From an uncultured Paraburkholderia sp. (GTDB lineage: Bacteria; Pseudomonadota; Gammaproteobacteria; Burkholderiales; Burkholderiaceae), in assembly GCA_937917025.1 (NCBI GenBank), contig CALFSF010000024.1:1-5602 (forward strand): a DNA stretch of 5,602 bases. The letters are read 5' to 3'. A program made the position numbers and the translations under genes. Each line of letters begins with the position of its first letter. Positions within the stretch are counted from its first letter, which is position 1. The notes beneath the pieces are model-generated. The model was given only the letters and a program-made list of their open reading frames with translations. It made no database searches and was not told the origin of the DNA. Below, one piece after another: positions 1 through 5,072 of this stretch.

Positions 1-473
1 GGGCTCGGCGCGATCTCCGAGAGCCGCACCGCGTGCGATACGCCGCCAAAACGCTCGCGCAGATAATCACCCGGCGACAGCGCATCGCCCGGCAGCGGCA
101 GCTGCTGCATCGGTTGATAATCCGCGCGCACGCCGTTCACGTACAGCACGTTGTCGCGCATCGCGATGCGGTCGCCCGGCAGGCCGATCAGCCGCTTCAC
201 AATCAGCTCATGCGCCGCCGACGAATCGATCGTCACGATATCGCCGCGCCGCGGATCGTGCAGGTGCGCAATCGCGATATGCGTGAACGGAATGCGCAGG
301 TCGTACGCCATCTTGTCGACGAGAATGCGATCGCCTTCGCGGATCGTCGGCAGCATCGAGCCGCTCGGCACGACGTTCCAGTCGGCCACGGCGCTGCGAA
401 ACAGCACCATCAGCGCAAGAAAGGCAATCAGGCTTTTATTGCTGCGCCAGAATCTCATCAACATACGTGTCAC
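1..473 (-). CDS. lepB: Type I signal peptidase, 5' part (C-terminus off window)
   Basis: Family S26 serine protease that removes signal peptides from exported proteins at the outer face of the inner membrane. About 157 residues are visible. A short basic N-terminus is followed by one hydrophobic segment at about residues 14-30. Next comes the catalytic-serine box VPSGSMLPT (Ser39 by analogy with E. coli Ser90), then RGDIV (76-80), then the catalytic-lysine box VKRLIGLPGD (Lys93). The C-terminal GDNRxxSxDSR box lies beyond the window edge. The GTG at 473 is chosen because AGGAG (480-484) sits 6 nt upstream; ATG at 464 or 458 would be poorly spaced. There is one visible membrane segment, where E. 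coli LepB has two. The neighbour is a sugar-type oxidoreductase rather than lepA, rnc or era, so this may be an accessory copy (inference). The family call is firm. Confidence 0.93.
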   Translation of the reverse strand, partial: MTRMLMRFWRSNKSLIAFLALMVLFRSAVADWNVVPSGSMLPTIREGDRILVDKMAYDLRIPFTHIAIAHLHDPRRGDIVTIDSSAAHELIVKRLIGLPGDRIAMRDNVLYVNGVRADYQPMQQLPLPGDALSPGDYLRERFGGVSHAVRLSEIAPS

Positions 474-479
474 GACCTG

Positions 480-484
480 CTCCT
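480..484 (-). promoter_or_regulatory. Ribosome binding site of the signal peptidase gene
   Basis: On the minus strand AGGAG lies 6 nt before GTG at 473. It decides the start in favour of this GTG over the in-frame ATG codons at 464 and 458. Confidence 0.6.
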
Positions 485-508
485 GCGGCAAGGAATCCGA
501 AAGCTCGA

Positions 509-541
509 TCGACGCGCGGCAGGTTCGCTGCAACGCGTCGA
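509..541 (-). other. Two-tier stem-loop between oxidoreductase and signal peptidase genes
   Basis: On the minus strand an 8 bp perfect outer stem, TCGACGCG/CGCGTCGA, encloses a T-G wobble and one mismatch. Inside that is a 4 bp stem, GCAG/CTGC, with the 5 nt loop CGAAC. It starts 14 nt after the oxidoreductase stop and lies upstream of the signal peptidase ribosome binding site. Only a short CTTT follows about 6 nt later, so it is not a canonical intrinsic terminator. It may be a weak terminator, an mRNA end stabiliser or a leader structure. The complementarity is directly visible; the role is inferred. Confidence 0.5.
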
Positions 542-555
542 CCGGGCAGATCGTA

Positions 556-1536
556 TCACTCGTCGGCGGCGAAGCGCAGACCGAGCGTCGCACGCGCGGC
601 GTCGGTCATCGTGATCATCTGCCGCGATTTCGCGTGCGTCATGACGGGACTCTCCACGTGCCCCGCGCGGATCAGCTCGCAAAAGTGCGCGGTCTCGTAG
701 TTGAGGCCACCGCCTTCGAACGGCGCGTCGAGTTCGACGACGCGGTCGTCCGCGTAACGGATCGTCGCGCGTGTGGGGTTCCACCAGTTTTCGTGAATCG
801 TCACGTGGCCGCCAGGTGCCGCGAGCAGCGCGTCGCCCTTGCCGGCGAGGTCGAGGCCGCAGAAGAGCTGCGCGATGCCGTGCTCGTGGCGGCTATTGAG
901 GCTCGCGAACACGTCGACGCCCGTCGCGCCGAGCCTGCCGATGGTTTGCACGTCGAGCGGCGCGCCGAGCCAGTCGACGGCGAGAAACATCTCGTAGATG
1001 CCGATGTCGAGCAGCGCGCCGCCCGCATGATCGAACGACAGCGAAGGATGGTCATCGGGTACGCCCGGCACCGAACAGCCCGCGCGCACGAGCCCGATCG
1101 CGCCGACCGGATCCGCTTCGAGATGCGCGCGCAACTGGCGATAGAGCGGATAGAACGGCGGCTTCATCGCCTCCATGAAGAGCCGTTGCGCGGCGTGCGC
1201 CGCGTCGACCACGCGATCGAGCTGCGCCGCGTTGACGGTGGCCGGCTTTTCGCACAGCACGTGACGCCCCGCCGCGAGCGCGGCGAGCGCGTAATCCGCG
1301 TGGCTGTCCTGATGGGTGGCGATATAGACGGCGTCGATGTCGCTCGCGAGGAGCGCGTCGAGGCTGCCGTATGCGGCACCGCCGAACTCCGCGGCGAACG
1401 CCGTTGCGGGTTCGGCGCGGCGCGACCACACGGCGGTGATCTTCGTGGCGGGCACATGCGCGAGGCCCTGTGCAAAGCGGCGCGCGATGCGCCCTGTTCC
1501 GACGACGCCCCAGCGAATCACGGTTTCTTCTTTCAT
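556..1536 (-). CDS. Gfo/Idh/MocA-family NAD(P)-dependent oxidoreductase
   Basis: A 326-residue dehydrogenase of the glucose-fructose oxidoreductase / inositol dehydrogenase family, a usual length. The N-terminal Rossmann fold opens with WGVVGTGRIA (about 9-18) for the dinucleotide. CEKPATVN (95-102) carries the family EKP motif, whose Lys normally acts at the active site. GGALLDIGIYEM (172-183) is the typical C-terminal-domain motif, with Asp177 and Tyr181. The stretch FMEAMKPPFYP (120-130) resembles the corresponding segment of dihydrodiol-dehydrogenase-like members (FMEA..). The substrate is probably a sugar, polyol or cyclic diol and cannot be told from sequence. I chose ATG 1536 because the Rossmann motif then begins at residue 9, as is usual, although its ribosome site is weak. 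An in-frame ATG at 1584 has GAGG 5 nt upstream and would add 16 residues without family character. It lies 115 bp downstream of the GntR regulator on the same strand, so control by that regulator is plausible but unproven. Confidence 0.92.
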   Translation of the reverse strand: MKEETVIRWGVVGTGRIARRFAQGLAHVPATKITAVWSRRAEPATAFAAEFGGAAYGSLDALLASDIDAVYIATHQDSHADYALAALAAGRHVLCEKPATVNAAQLDRVVDAAHAAQRLFMEAMKPPFYPLYRQLRAHLEADPVGAIGLVRAGCSVPGVPDDHPSLSFDHAGGALLDIGIYEMFLAVDWLGAPLDVQTIGRLGATGVDVFASLNSRHEHGIAQLFCGLDLAGKGDALLAAPGGHVTIHENWWNPTRATIRYADDRVVELDAPFEGGGLNYETAHFCELIRAGHVESPVMTHAKSRQMITMTDAARATLGLRFAADE

Positions 1537-1645
1537 CGATGGCCTGTTCCAGTGCGGTTGCTGACAGGCGACATTGTCGCGCATGTGAGCCTCGGGCCGG
1601 CCACGGCACGATCGCCTGCCTGCCCTTCACTGGAACCGCATCGAT
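1535..1645 (-). repeat. Long inverted repeat spanning the regulator-oxidoreductase gap
   Basis: Plus-strand 1546-1554 GTTCCAGTG is the exact reverse complement of 1628-1636 CACTGGAAC (9 bp). Just outside, 1535-1541 ATCGATG is the reverse complement of 1639-1645 CATCGAT (7 bp). The arms are interrupted by 4 nt on one side and 2 nt on the other, with a 73 nt centre. In the mRNA the downstream arm covers the region just before, and the first two bases of, the oxidoreductase start codon. The upstream arm begins 6 nt after the regulator stop. It could be a translation-controlling leader fold or two oppositely oriented operator copies; the sequence does not decide. Confidence 0.6.
1568..1580. promoter_or_regulatory. 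Operator-like 13 bp palindrome upstream of the oxidoreductase
   Basis: GCGACA-T-TGTCGC is a perfect odd palindrome (6 bp arms around one base) inside the loop of the long inverted repeat, 32 bp before the chosen oxidoreductase start. Its form suits a dimeric regulator such as the adjacent GntR protein, but it does not match the usual GT-N-AC core of FadR-type sites. It could also be a small RNA hairpin. If translation starts at 1584 it lies in coding sequence. Confidence 0.3.
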
Positions 1646-1651
1646 ACGGCC

Positions 1652-2371
1652 TTAGCCGGACACCGGCCGCTCGGCCTCGAACATGCGGCAGATCTCGTCG
1701 GCCGTGAAGTCGATCAGCGCACGCGAGGCGGCTTCCGCATCCTTCGGGTCGTGACGCTCGATGGCGCTCACCACGCGCGCATGCGTGTCGAGCGTGGCCT
1801 GCCAGACACCGTCCTTCTGGTCGACCACCTCGCGCGCCGCCGAAAGCGCGCCGCGAATGATCGCCGCCATCTGCTGGAAGAACTGGTTGCCGCTCGCGAC
1901 CAGAATGCGCGTGTGCAGCAGCTCGTCCGCCTCCGCATACCCTGCGTCGCCCGGGCGCAGTGCGCGGAATGCGGTGTACGCGTCGCGAATGCCGGCGATC
2001 TCGGCGGGCGTCGCGCGTGCGGCCGCCTGCGCCGAAGCGCGCGGCTCGATCAGCATGCGGAACTCGATCACGTCGCGCAGGAAGGTCTGATCCGGCTTCG
2101 CCCGAAAGCGCCAGTTCACGACTTCCTCGTCGATCATGCGCCAGTCGCGCATGGGCCGGATGCGTGTGCCGATCTTCGGCCGCACGTCGAGCATGTGGCG
2201 CGCGAGCAGCATCGAAAGCGCCTCGCGCATCACCGTGCGGCTGACGTCGAAGTCCTTCGACAGCACATCCTGCGGCGGCAGCACCGCGCCATACTTTTCC
2301 TCGACGATGCCCGTGACGAGCCCATCCATGACCTTGCTCACCAGCGAGCGGTCCTTGTTCGGCTGTTCCAT
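1652..2371 (-). CDS. FadR-subfamily GntR transcriptional regulator (DgoR-like)
   Basis: A 239-residue DNA-binding repressor or activator with an N-terminal winged helix-turn-helix (about 8-72). It contains LPPQDVLSKDFDVSRTVMREAL (31-52) and ends in the wing KIGTRIRP. The C-terminal FCD ligand-binding domain (about 96-230) carries FRMLIEP, DELLHTRI and DTHARVVSAI. The linker DWRMIDEEVVNW resembles that of DgoR-type sugar-acid regulators (my recollection of the family), suggesting an acidic sugar effector. Of the usual FCD metal ligands, Asp100, His153 and His197 are candidates; the fourth His position appears to be Ala218, as also seems true in DgoR. ATG 2371 is chosen because GGGGAGAG lies just upstream and it gives the normal FadR-family N-terminus. 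The frame stays open upstream to 2710, but those 113 residues have no family character. It probably regulates itself and the following oxidoreductase. Confidence 0.92.
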   Translation of the reverse strand: MEQPNKDRSLVSKVMDGLVTGIVEEKYGAVLPPQDVLSKDFDVSRTVMREALSMLLARHMLDVRPKIGTRIRPMRDWRMIDEEVVNWRFRAKPDQTFLRDVIEFRMLIEPRASAQAAARATPAEIAGIRDAYTAFRALRPGDAGYAEADELLHTRILVASGNQFFQQMAAIIRGALSAAREVVDQKDGVWQATLDTHARVVSAIERHDPKDAEAASRALIDFTADEICRMFEAERPVSG

Positions 2372-2390
2372 GACACTCTCCCCGATACGG
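2372..2390 (-). promoter_or_regulatory. Leader and ribosome binding site of the GntR gene, shared with manC
   Basis: Reading into the gene, CCGTATCGGGGAGAGTGTC runs directly up to the ATG. GGGGAGAG is the ribosome site. CCG-ATA-CGG (2382-2390, plus strand) is a small palindrome. The 12-mer GGGGAGAGTGTC and the preceding CGTATCG recur before manC, where 3 nt are inserted between them. Confidence 0.6.
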
Positions 2391-2495
2391 CGTCTGTCGC
2401 CTGTGTTGCCCGTTGACCCTGCGCTCCCGTATCCTTGCTGACCGCTTTTCTGTACGTTGCTTCGTTCATCAGCGATGCGCCAGTTGGGATACGTC

Positions 2496-2524
2496 CTGAC
2501 AGGGTTATCCCTCTGACAATTTGT
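2496..2524. promoter_or_regulatory. Operator-like repeat cluster upstream of the GntR gene
   Basis: CTGAC (2496-2500) and CTGAC (2513-2517) exactly flank AGGG-TTAT-CCCT (2501-2512), a 4 bp inverted repeat. It continues into ACAA-T-TTGT (2516-2524), an odd palindrome. It is 125 bp before the regulator start, in an AT-richer patch. The 8-mer CTGACAGG (2496-2503) recurs at 1561-1568 before the oxidoreductase. This layout suits protein binding, possibly autoregulation, but the arms are short and chance is possible. Confidence 0.3.
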
Positions 2525-2580
2525 TTCGTCTGCGTAACGCACGTCGGCCAAAAGCGCGCGCCGCATGGTCCGCGGGCGGA

Positions 2581-2590
2581 TGTTCCATGA
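2581..2590. repeat. 10-mer repeat, copy of the GntR start-codon region
   Basis: TGTTCCATGA here is identical to 2364-2373, which spans the regulator's start codon; the copies are 217 bp apart in the same orientation. The identity is plain. A functional role (operator or relic of a duplicated 5' end) is speculative. Confidence 0.35.
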
Positions 2591-2697
2591 AAAAATTGCA
2601 CTGCGTTGCATGAGATGCGAGTACGCGGTCAGCGCACGCGCACGGCCGTTCACGCCATGCCGCCACGTGCCGGTGCATCGGCGAAATCCGGCGCGTG

Positions 2698-2718
2698 AAA
2701 ACCGCCGCACGATGCGGC
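2698..2718 (-). terminator. Intrinsic terminator after the flavin reductase gene
   Basis: On the minus strand a perfect 6 bp GC-rich stem GCCGCA/TGCGGC with a 3 nt loop (TCG) is followed by GG and TTTT. It lies about 30 nt after the flavin reductase stop and probably ends the membrane protein-manC-reductase message. The T tract is short, so efficiency may be moderate. Confidence 0.65.
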
Positions 2719-2749
2719 CATGCCGAACGCGCCACGCCCGCGCCGCCGC

Positions 2750-3298
2750 TCAATGATCGCGCGCGACCGAAGCGTAGCGGCCGCCGAAAAAGACGAGCGG
2801 CGCATGCTCGTCGAGCGAGAACGCGAGTACCTCGCCGACAAACAGCGTGTGATCGCCGCATGGATGCCGGTCGACGACGCGCGCGCCGAAGCGCGCGACC
2901 GCGCGGTCGAGCAGCACCACGCCATCGAGTCCGTCGACCTCCGTGAAGCGCGGCGCGAGCCACGTCTGCGGCTCGCCGGCGAAGTGGCGGCTGTGCGGTT
3001 CCTGTTCGTCGGACAGCACGCTGACGCCGAACAGATCGCTTTGCATCAGACGCTCATGCATGCGCGCGCGATGTCCGACCGACACGACGATGAGCGGCGG
3101 TTTCAGCGAACCCGACATGAACGCGTTGGCGGTCATCGCGTGCAGCTGGTCGCCGCGGCCGGTCGAGATGACGACGACACCGGTCGCGAAGCGGCCCAGC
3201 GCGCGACGAAAATCGCGCTCGTCGAATTGCGCGGCGTTTTCGTTCGCCGCGCGGTCGGGACACACAGCGTCACTGACCGGAAGTGCCCGTGCATTCAT
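2750..3298 (-). CDS. Flavin reductase-like (FMN-binding split barrel) protein
   Basis: A 182-residue protein of the flavin reductase-like family, which uses NAD(P)H to reduce free FMN or FAD for a partner flavin-dependent monooxygenase (HpaC or RutF type). Visible family blocks are GRFATGVVVIST (35-46), AMTANAFMSGSLKPPLI (54-70), GDHTLFVGEVL (148-158) and the C-terminal PLVFFGGRY (167-175). The length is normal. About 24 extra N-terminal residues precede the domain. ATG 3298 has GGGGAG 5 nt upstream, inside the end of manC, giving a 29 bp overlap in a different frame and pointing to co-transcription and perhaps coupled translation. A terminator follows. No monooxygenase is in the window, so the partner is unknown; it may be upstream in the cluster or elsewhere. 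Some members are instead bound-flavin oxidoreductases or hemoproteins, so the activity is inferred from family. Confidence 0.9.
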   Translation of the reverse strand: MNARALPVSDAVCPDRAANENAAQFDERDFRRALGRFATGVVVISTGRGDQLHAMTANAFMSGSLKPPLIVVSVGHRARMHERLMQSDLFGVSVLSDEQEPHSRHFAGEPQTWLAPRFTEVDGLDGVVLLDRAVARFGARVVDRHPCGDHTLFVGEVLAFSLDEHAPLVFFGGRYASVARDH

Positions 3299-4904
3299 CG
3301 CCGCTCCCCAAGGTTCCGCTCAGGGTCCCCTGCGAGGCCCCCTCGCCTGCCGCGCCGTTCGCGACGCGCCCATACTGGTCGTCGAAGCGCACGATGTCGT
3401 CTTCGCCAAGATAGCTGCCCGACTGCACCTCGATGATTTCGAGCGGCGTCTTGCCCGGGTTTTCGAGCCGGTGCGTGACGCCAAGCGGGATATACGTGGA
3501 CTGGTTTTCCGACAGCAGGAAGTGTTCGTCGCCACGCGTGACGCGTGCCGTGCCGCGCACCACGACCCAGTGTTCCGCGCGGTGATGATGCATCTGCAGC
3601 GAAAGCCGGCCGCCCGGCTTCACCACGATGCGCTTCACCTGAAAGCGCTCGCCGTGATCGATCGAGTCATAGCAGCCCCACGGCCGCTGCACCTTGCGAT
3701 GTTCCTTTGCTTCCGTGCCGGCCGTCGCCTTCAGCCGGCCGACAATCGCCTTCACGTCCTGCACGCGATCCTTCGATGCAACCAGTACCGCGTCGGCCGT
3801 TTCGACGACCACCACGCCGCTCACGCCCACGCACGCGACGAGGCGTCCGTCCGAATGCGCGAAGCTGTCCTGCGAGCCCTCGAACAGCACCCGGCCGCGC
3901 GCGACGTTGCCATCGGCATCTTTCTTCGAGACGTCCCACACCGCGTCCCATGCGCCGACGTCGGACCATCCCGCGACGAACGGCACGACGACGCCCGTGA
4001 GGCCCCCGTCGAGCGAGATCTGTTCCATCACCGCGTAGTCGATCGAATCGGACGGGCAGCCCGCGAAGGCCGCGCGATCGAGCCGCAACGCACCGTCGCT
4101 GTCGATCGACGCGTGCGAGAACGCGTCCGCGCACGCCGCCGCGATGGCCGGACGGCACTCGGCGATCGCCGCGAGCCAGACCGACGCCCGCACCACGAAG
4201 ATGCCGCTGTTCCACCAGTATTCGCCCGACGCGACGTAGTGCGCGGCGAGTTCGGCATCAGGCTTTTCGACGAAGTGGTCGATCGCGCGCGCGCCGTTGT
4301 CGCCGCTCGCGGCGCCGGTGCGGATATAGCCGTAGCCGGTTTCGGCACGCTCGGGCGGCACGCCGAGCGCGACGATCGCGCCGCGCGCCGCGTGGGCGAC
4401 GGCCTCTTCGAGCGCATGCGCGAAGGCCGCGCGGTCGGCGATCAGGTGGTCGGCCGGCATCACGACCAGCACCGGATCGCTGCCGGCCGGCGCGTCGTCG
4501 CGCGCTGCCAGCGCCGCGACGGTCAGCGCGGGCGCCGTGTTGCGCGGCAGCGGTTCGAGCACGAGCCGCGCCGCCTTGCCGCAACGCTCGAGCTTGTCGA
4601 CGGTCAGAAGCCGCAGATCCTCGCCGCAGACGATCATCGGCGCGGCCTGGACCATTTCGATGCCGCCGCCATCCGCATGGTTCACGCGGCCGGCCACCGG
4701 CGCGAACGCGCCATCAAGACGGCACAGCGTGGCTTCGAGCAGGGACTCGTCGTCGATGAGACCGATCATCTGCTTCGGATACTGTTCGCGCGACAGCGGC
4801 CACAGCCGCGTGCCGGAGCCGCCCGCCAGAATCACGGGCTGCACCGTGCAGCGCGAACGGGCGTCACGGTCGCGAAGCGCAAAAGGCAATGCGAGATCGT
4901 TCAT
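3270..4904 (-). CDS. manC: Bifunctional mannose-1-phosphate guanylyltransferase / mannose-6-phosphate isomerase
   Basis: A cytoplasmic enzyme of the ManC/AlgA/XanB type. It isomerises fructose-6-P to mannose-6-P and joins mannose-1-P with GTP to give GDP-mannose for exopolysaccharide or O-antigen. The guanylyltransferase half carries GGSGTRLWPLSREQYPKQ (28-45), RNTAPA (121-126), PADH (150-153), FVEKPD (211-216), WNSGIF (231-236) and GWSDVGAWD (312-320). The type II isomerase cupin has RPWGCYDS (407-414), QMHHHRAEHW (437-446, metal ligands) and THRLENPG (477-484), and ends with YLGEDDIVRFDDQYGR (498-513). At 544 residues it is longer than typical members (about 480). There is an apparent insertion of about 18 residues around 65-88, GEDLRL (94-99) replaces the usual NxEHRF, and a 31-residue Gly/Ser/Thr-rich tail follows residue 513. 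ATG 4904 is preceded by GGGGGAGAG; the frame is open to 5051 but without family sequence. It lies downstream of a membrane protein gene and overlaps the flavin reductase start. Confidence 0.95.
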   Translation of the reverse strand: MNDLALPFALRDRDARSRCTVQPVILAGGSGTRLWPLSREQYPKQMIGLIDDESLLEATLCRLDGAFAPVAGRVNHADGGGIEMVQAAPMIVCGEDLRLLTVDKLERCGKAARLVLEPLPRNTAPALTVAALAARDDAPAGSDPVLVVMPADHLIADRAAFAHALEEAVAHAARGAIVALGVPPERAETGYGYIRTGAASGDNGARAIDHFVEKPDAELAAHYVASGEYWWNSGIFVVRASVWLAAIAECRPAIAAACADAFSHASIDSDGALRLDRAAFAGCPSDSIDYAVMEQISLDGGLTGVVVPFVAGWSDVGAWDAVWDVSKKDADGNVARGRVLFEGSQDSFAHSDGRLVACVGVSGVVVVETADAVLVASKDRVQDVKAIVGRLKATAGTEAKEHRKVQRPWGCYDSIDHGERFQVKRIVVKPGGRLSLQMHHHRAEHWVVVRGTARVTRGDEHFLLSENQSTYIPLGVTHRLENPGKTPLEIIEVQSGSYLGEDDIVRFDDQYGRVANGAAGEGASQGTLSGTLGSGDECTGTSGQ

Positions 4905-4931
4905 TCGACACTCTCCCCCGTCGATACGACG
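4905..4931 (-). promoter_or_regulatory. Leader, palindrome and ribosome binding site of manC
   Basis: GGGGGAGAG ends 6 nt before the start codon. Just upstream lies CGTCG-ATA-CGACG (4919-4931, plus strand), a 13 bp odd palindrome. The 12-mer GGGGAGAGTGTC (4907-4918) and CGTATCG (4922-4928) match the leader of the GntR gene 2.5 kb away, with 3 nt more between the two blocks here. The palindrome may be a regulator site. Confidence 0.55.
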
Positions 4932-4963
4932 CGCCGCGCGATTCATACGTGCAGCGCGGCGCG
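4930..4963 (-). other. Strong GC hairpin in the manC leader
   Basis: CGCGCCGCGC (4930-4939) and GCGCGGCGCG (4954-4963) are perfect reverse complements, a 10 bp all-GC stem with a 14 nt loop. It abuts, and shares two bases with, the CGTCG-ATA-CGACG palindrome. No T tract follows on the minus strand, so it is not a standard terminator. It may slow transcription or translation into manC, or protect the mRNA. The rest of the 168 bp gap (4964-5072) shows nothing I can name. Confidence 0.55.
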
Positions 4964-5072
4964 CATGCAGGTCAATGCGTGTGACGCGCACGACGCGCAT
5001 CGCAGGCCCATTGGAGCAGAGCGGCCCGGTTACCTCTGTACGTGGCGCCACATTGCGGGACAGTACACGCCG

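Larger units (their letters stand above)
2372..2749. other. Intergenic region between GntR gene and flavin reductase gene
   Basis: 378 bp without a supportable gene. From right to left it holds the flavin reductase terminator (2698-2718), then an A/T-rich stretch with six T on the minus strand (2590-2595). Next come a 10-mer repeat (2581-2590), a cluster of short repeats (2496-2524) and the regulator's leader (2372-2390). The regulator's promoter should lie here because the terminator separates it from the upstream unit, but I could not find a -35/-10 pair with convincing sequence and spacing. GC content dips locally around 2440-2530 and 2581-2600. Confidence 0.6.

Noticed and set aside
151..1707. 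518-codon open frame on the plus strand
   Set aside because: It runs antisense to the signal peptidase, the oxidoreductase and the end of the regulator gene, all with clear family motifs. The translation is Arg/Ala-rich with no recognisable domain, typical of shadow frames in GC-rich DNA.
2501..2512. Resemblance of AGGGTTATCCCT to the I-SceI homing endonuclease site
   Set aside because: Only the central GGGATAAC portion matches; the 18 bp site is not present.
2590..2610. TGCA-N6-TGCA followed by six T on the minus strand as a second terminator
   Set aside because: Only a 4 bp stem, and it lies over 80 bp past a better terminator; more likely just an AT-rich stretch upstream of the regulator promoter.
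2372..2710. 113-residue N-terminal extension of the GntR regulator
   Set aside because: The frame is open, but the sequence has no family character and runs over the repeats and into the terminator. ATG 2371 has a strong ribosome site and the standard family N-terminus.
2505..2963. Minus-strand 152-codon frame between reductase and regulator
   Set aside because: Arg/Ala-rich, largely overlaps the reductase in another frame, crosses the terminator and has no recognisable domain.
4942..4975. Possible promoter for manC: TTGACC (4970-4975) and TATGAA (4942-4947) on the minus strand
   Set aside because: The elements are 22 bp apart, too far for a sigma-70 promoter, and the interval is occupied by the GC hairpin.
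4905..5051. 49-residue N-terminal extension of ManC
   Set aside because: Arg/Ala-rich translation of the leader hairpin region; the start at 4904 has a strong ribosome site and fits the family.
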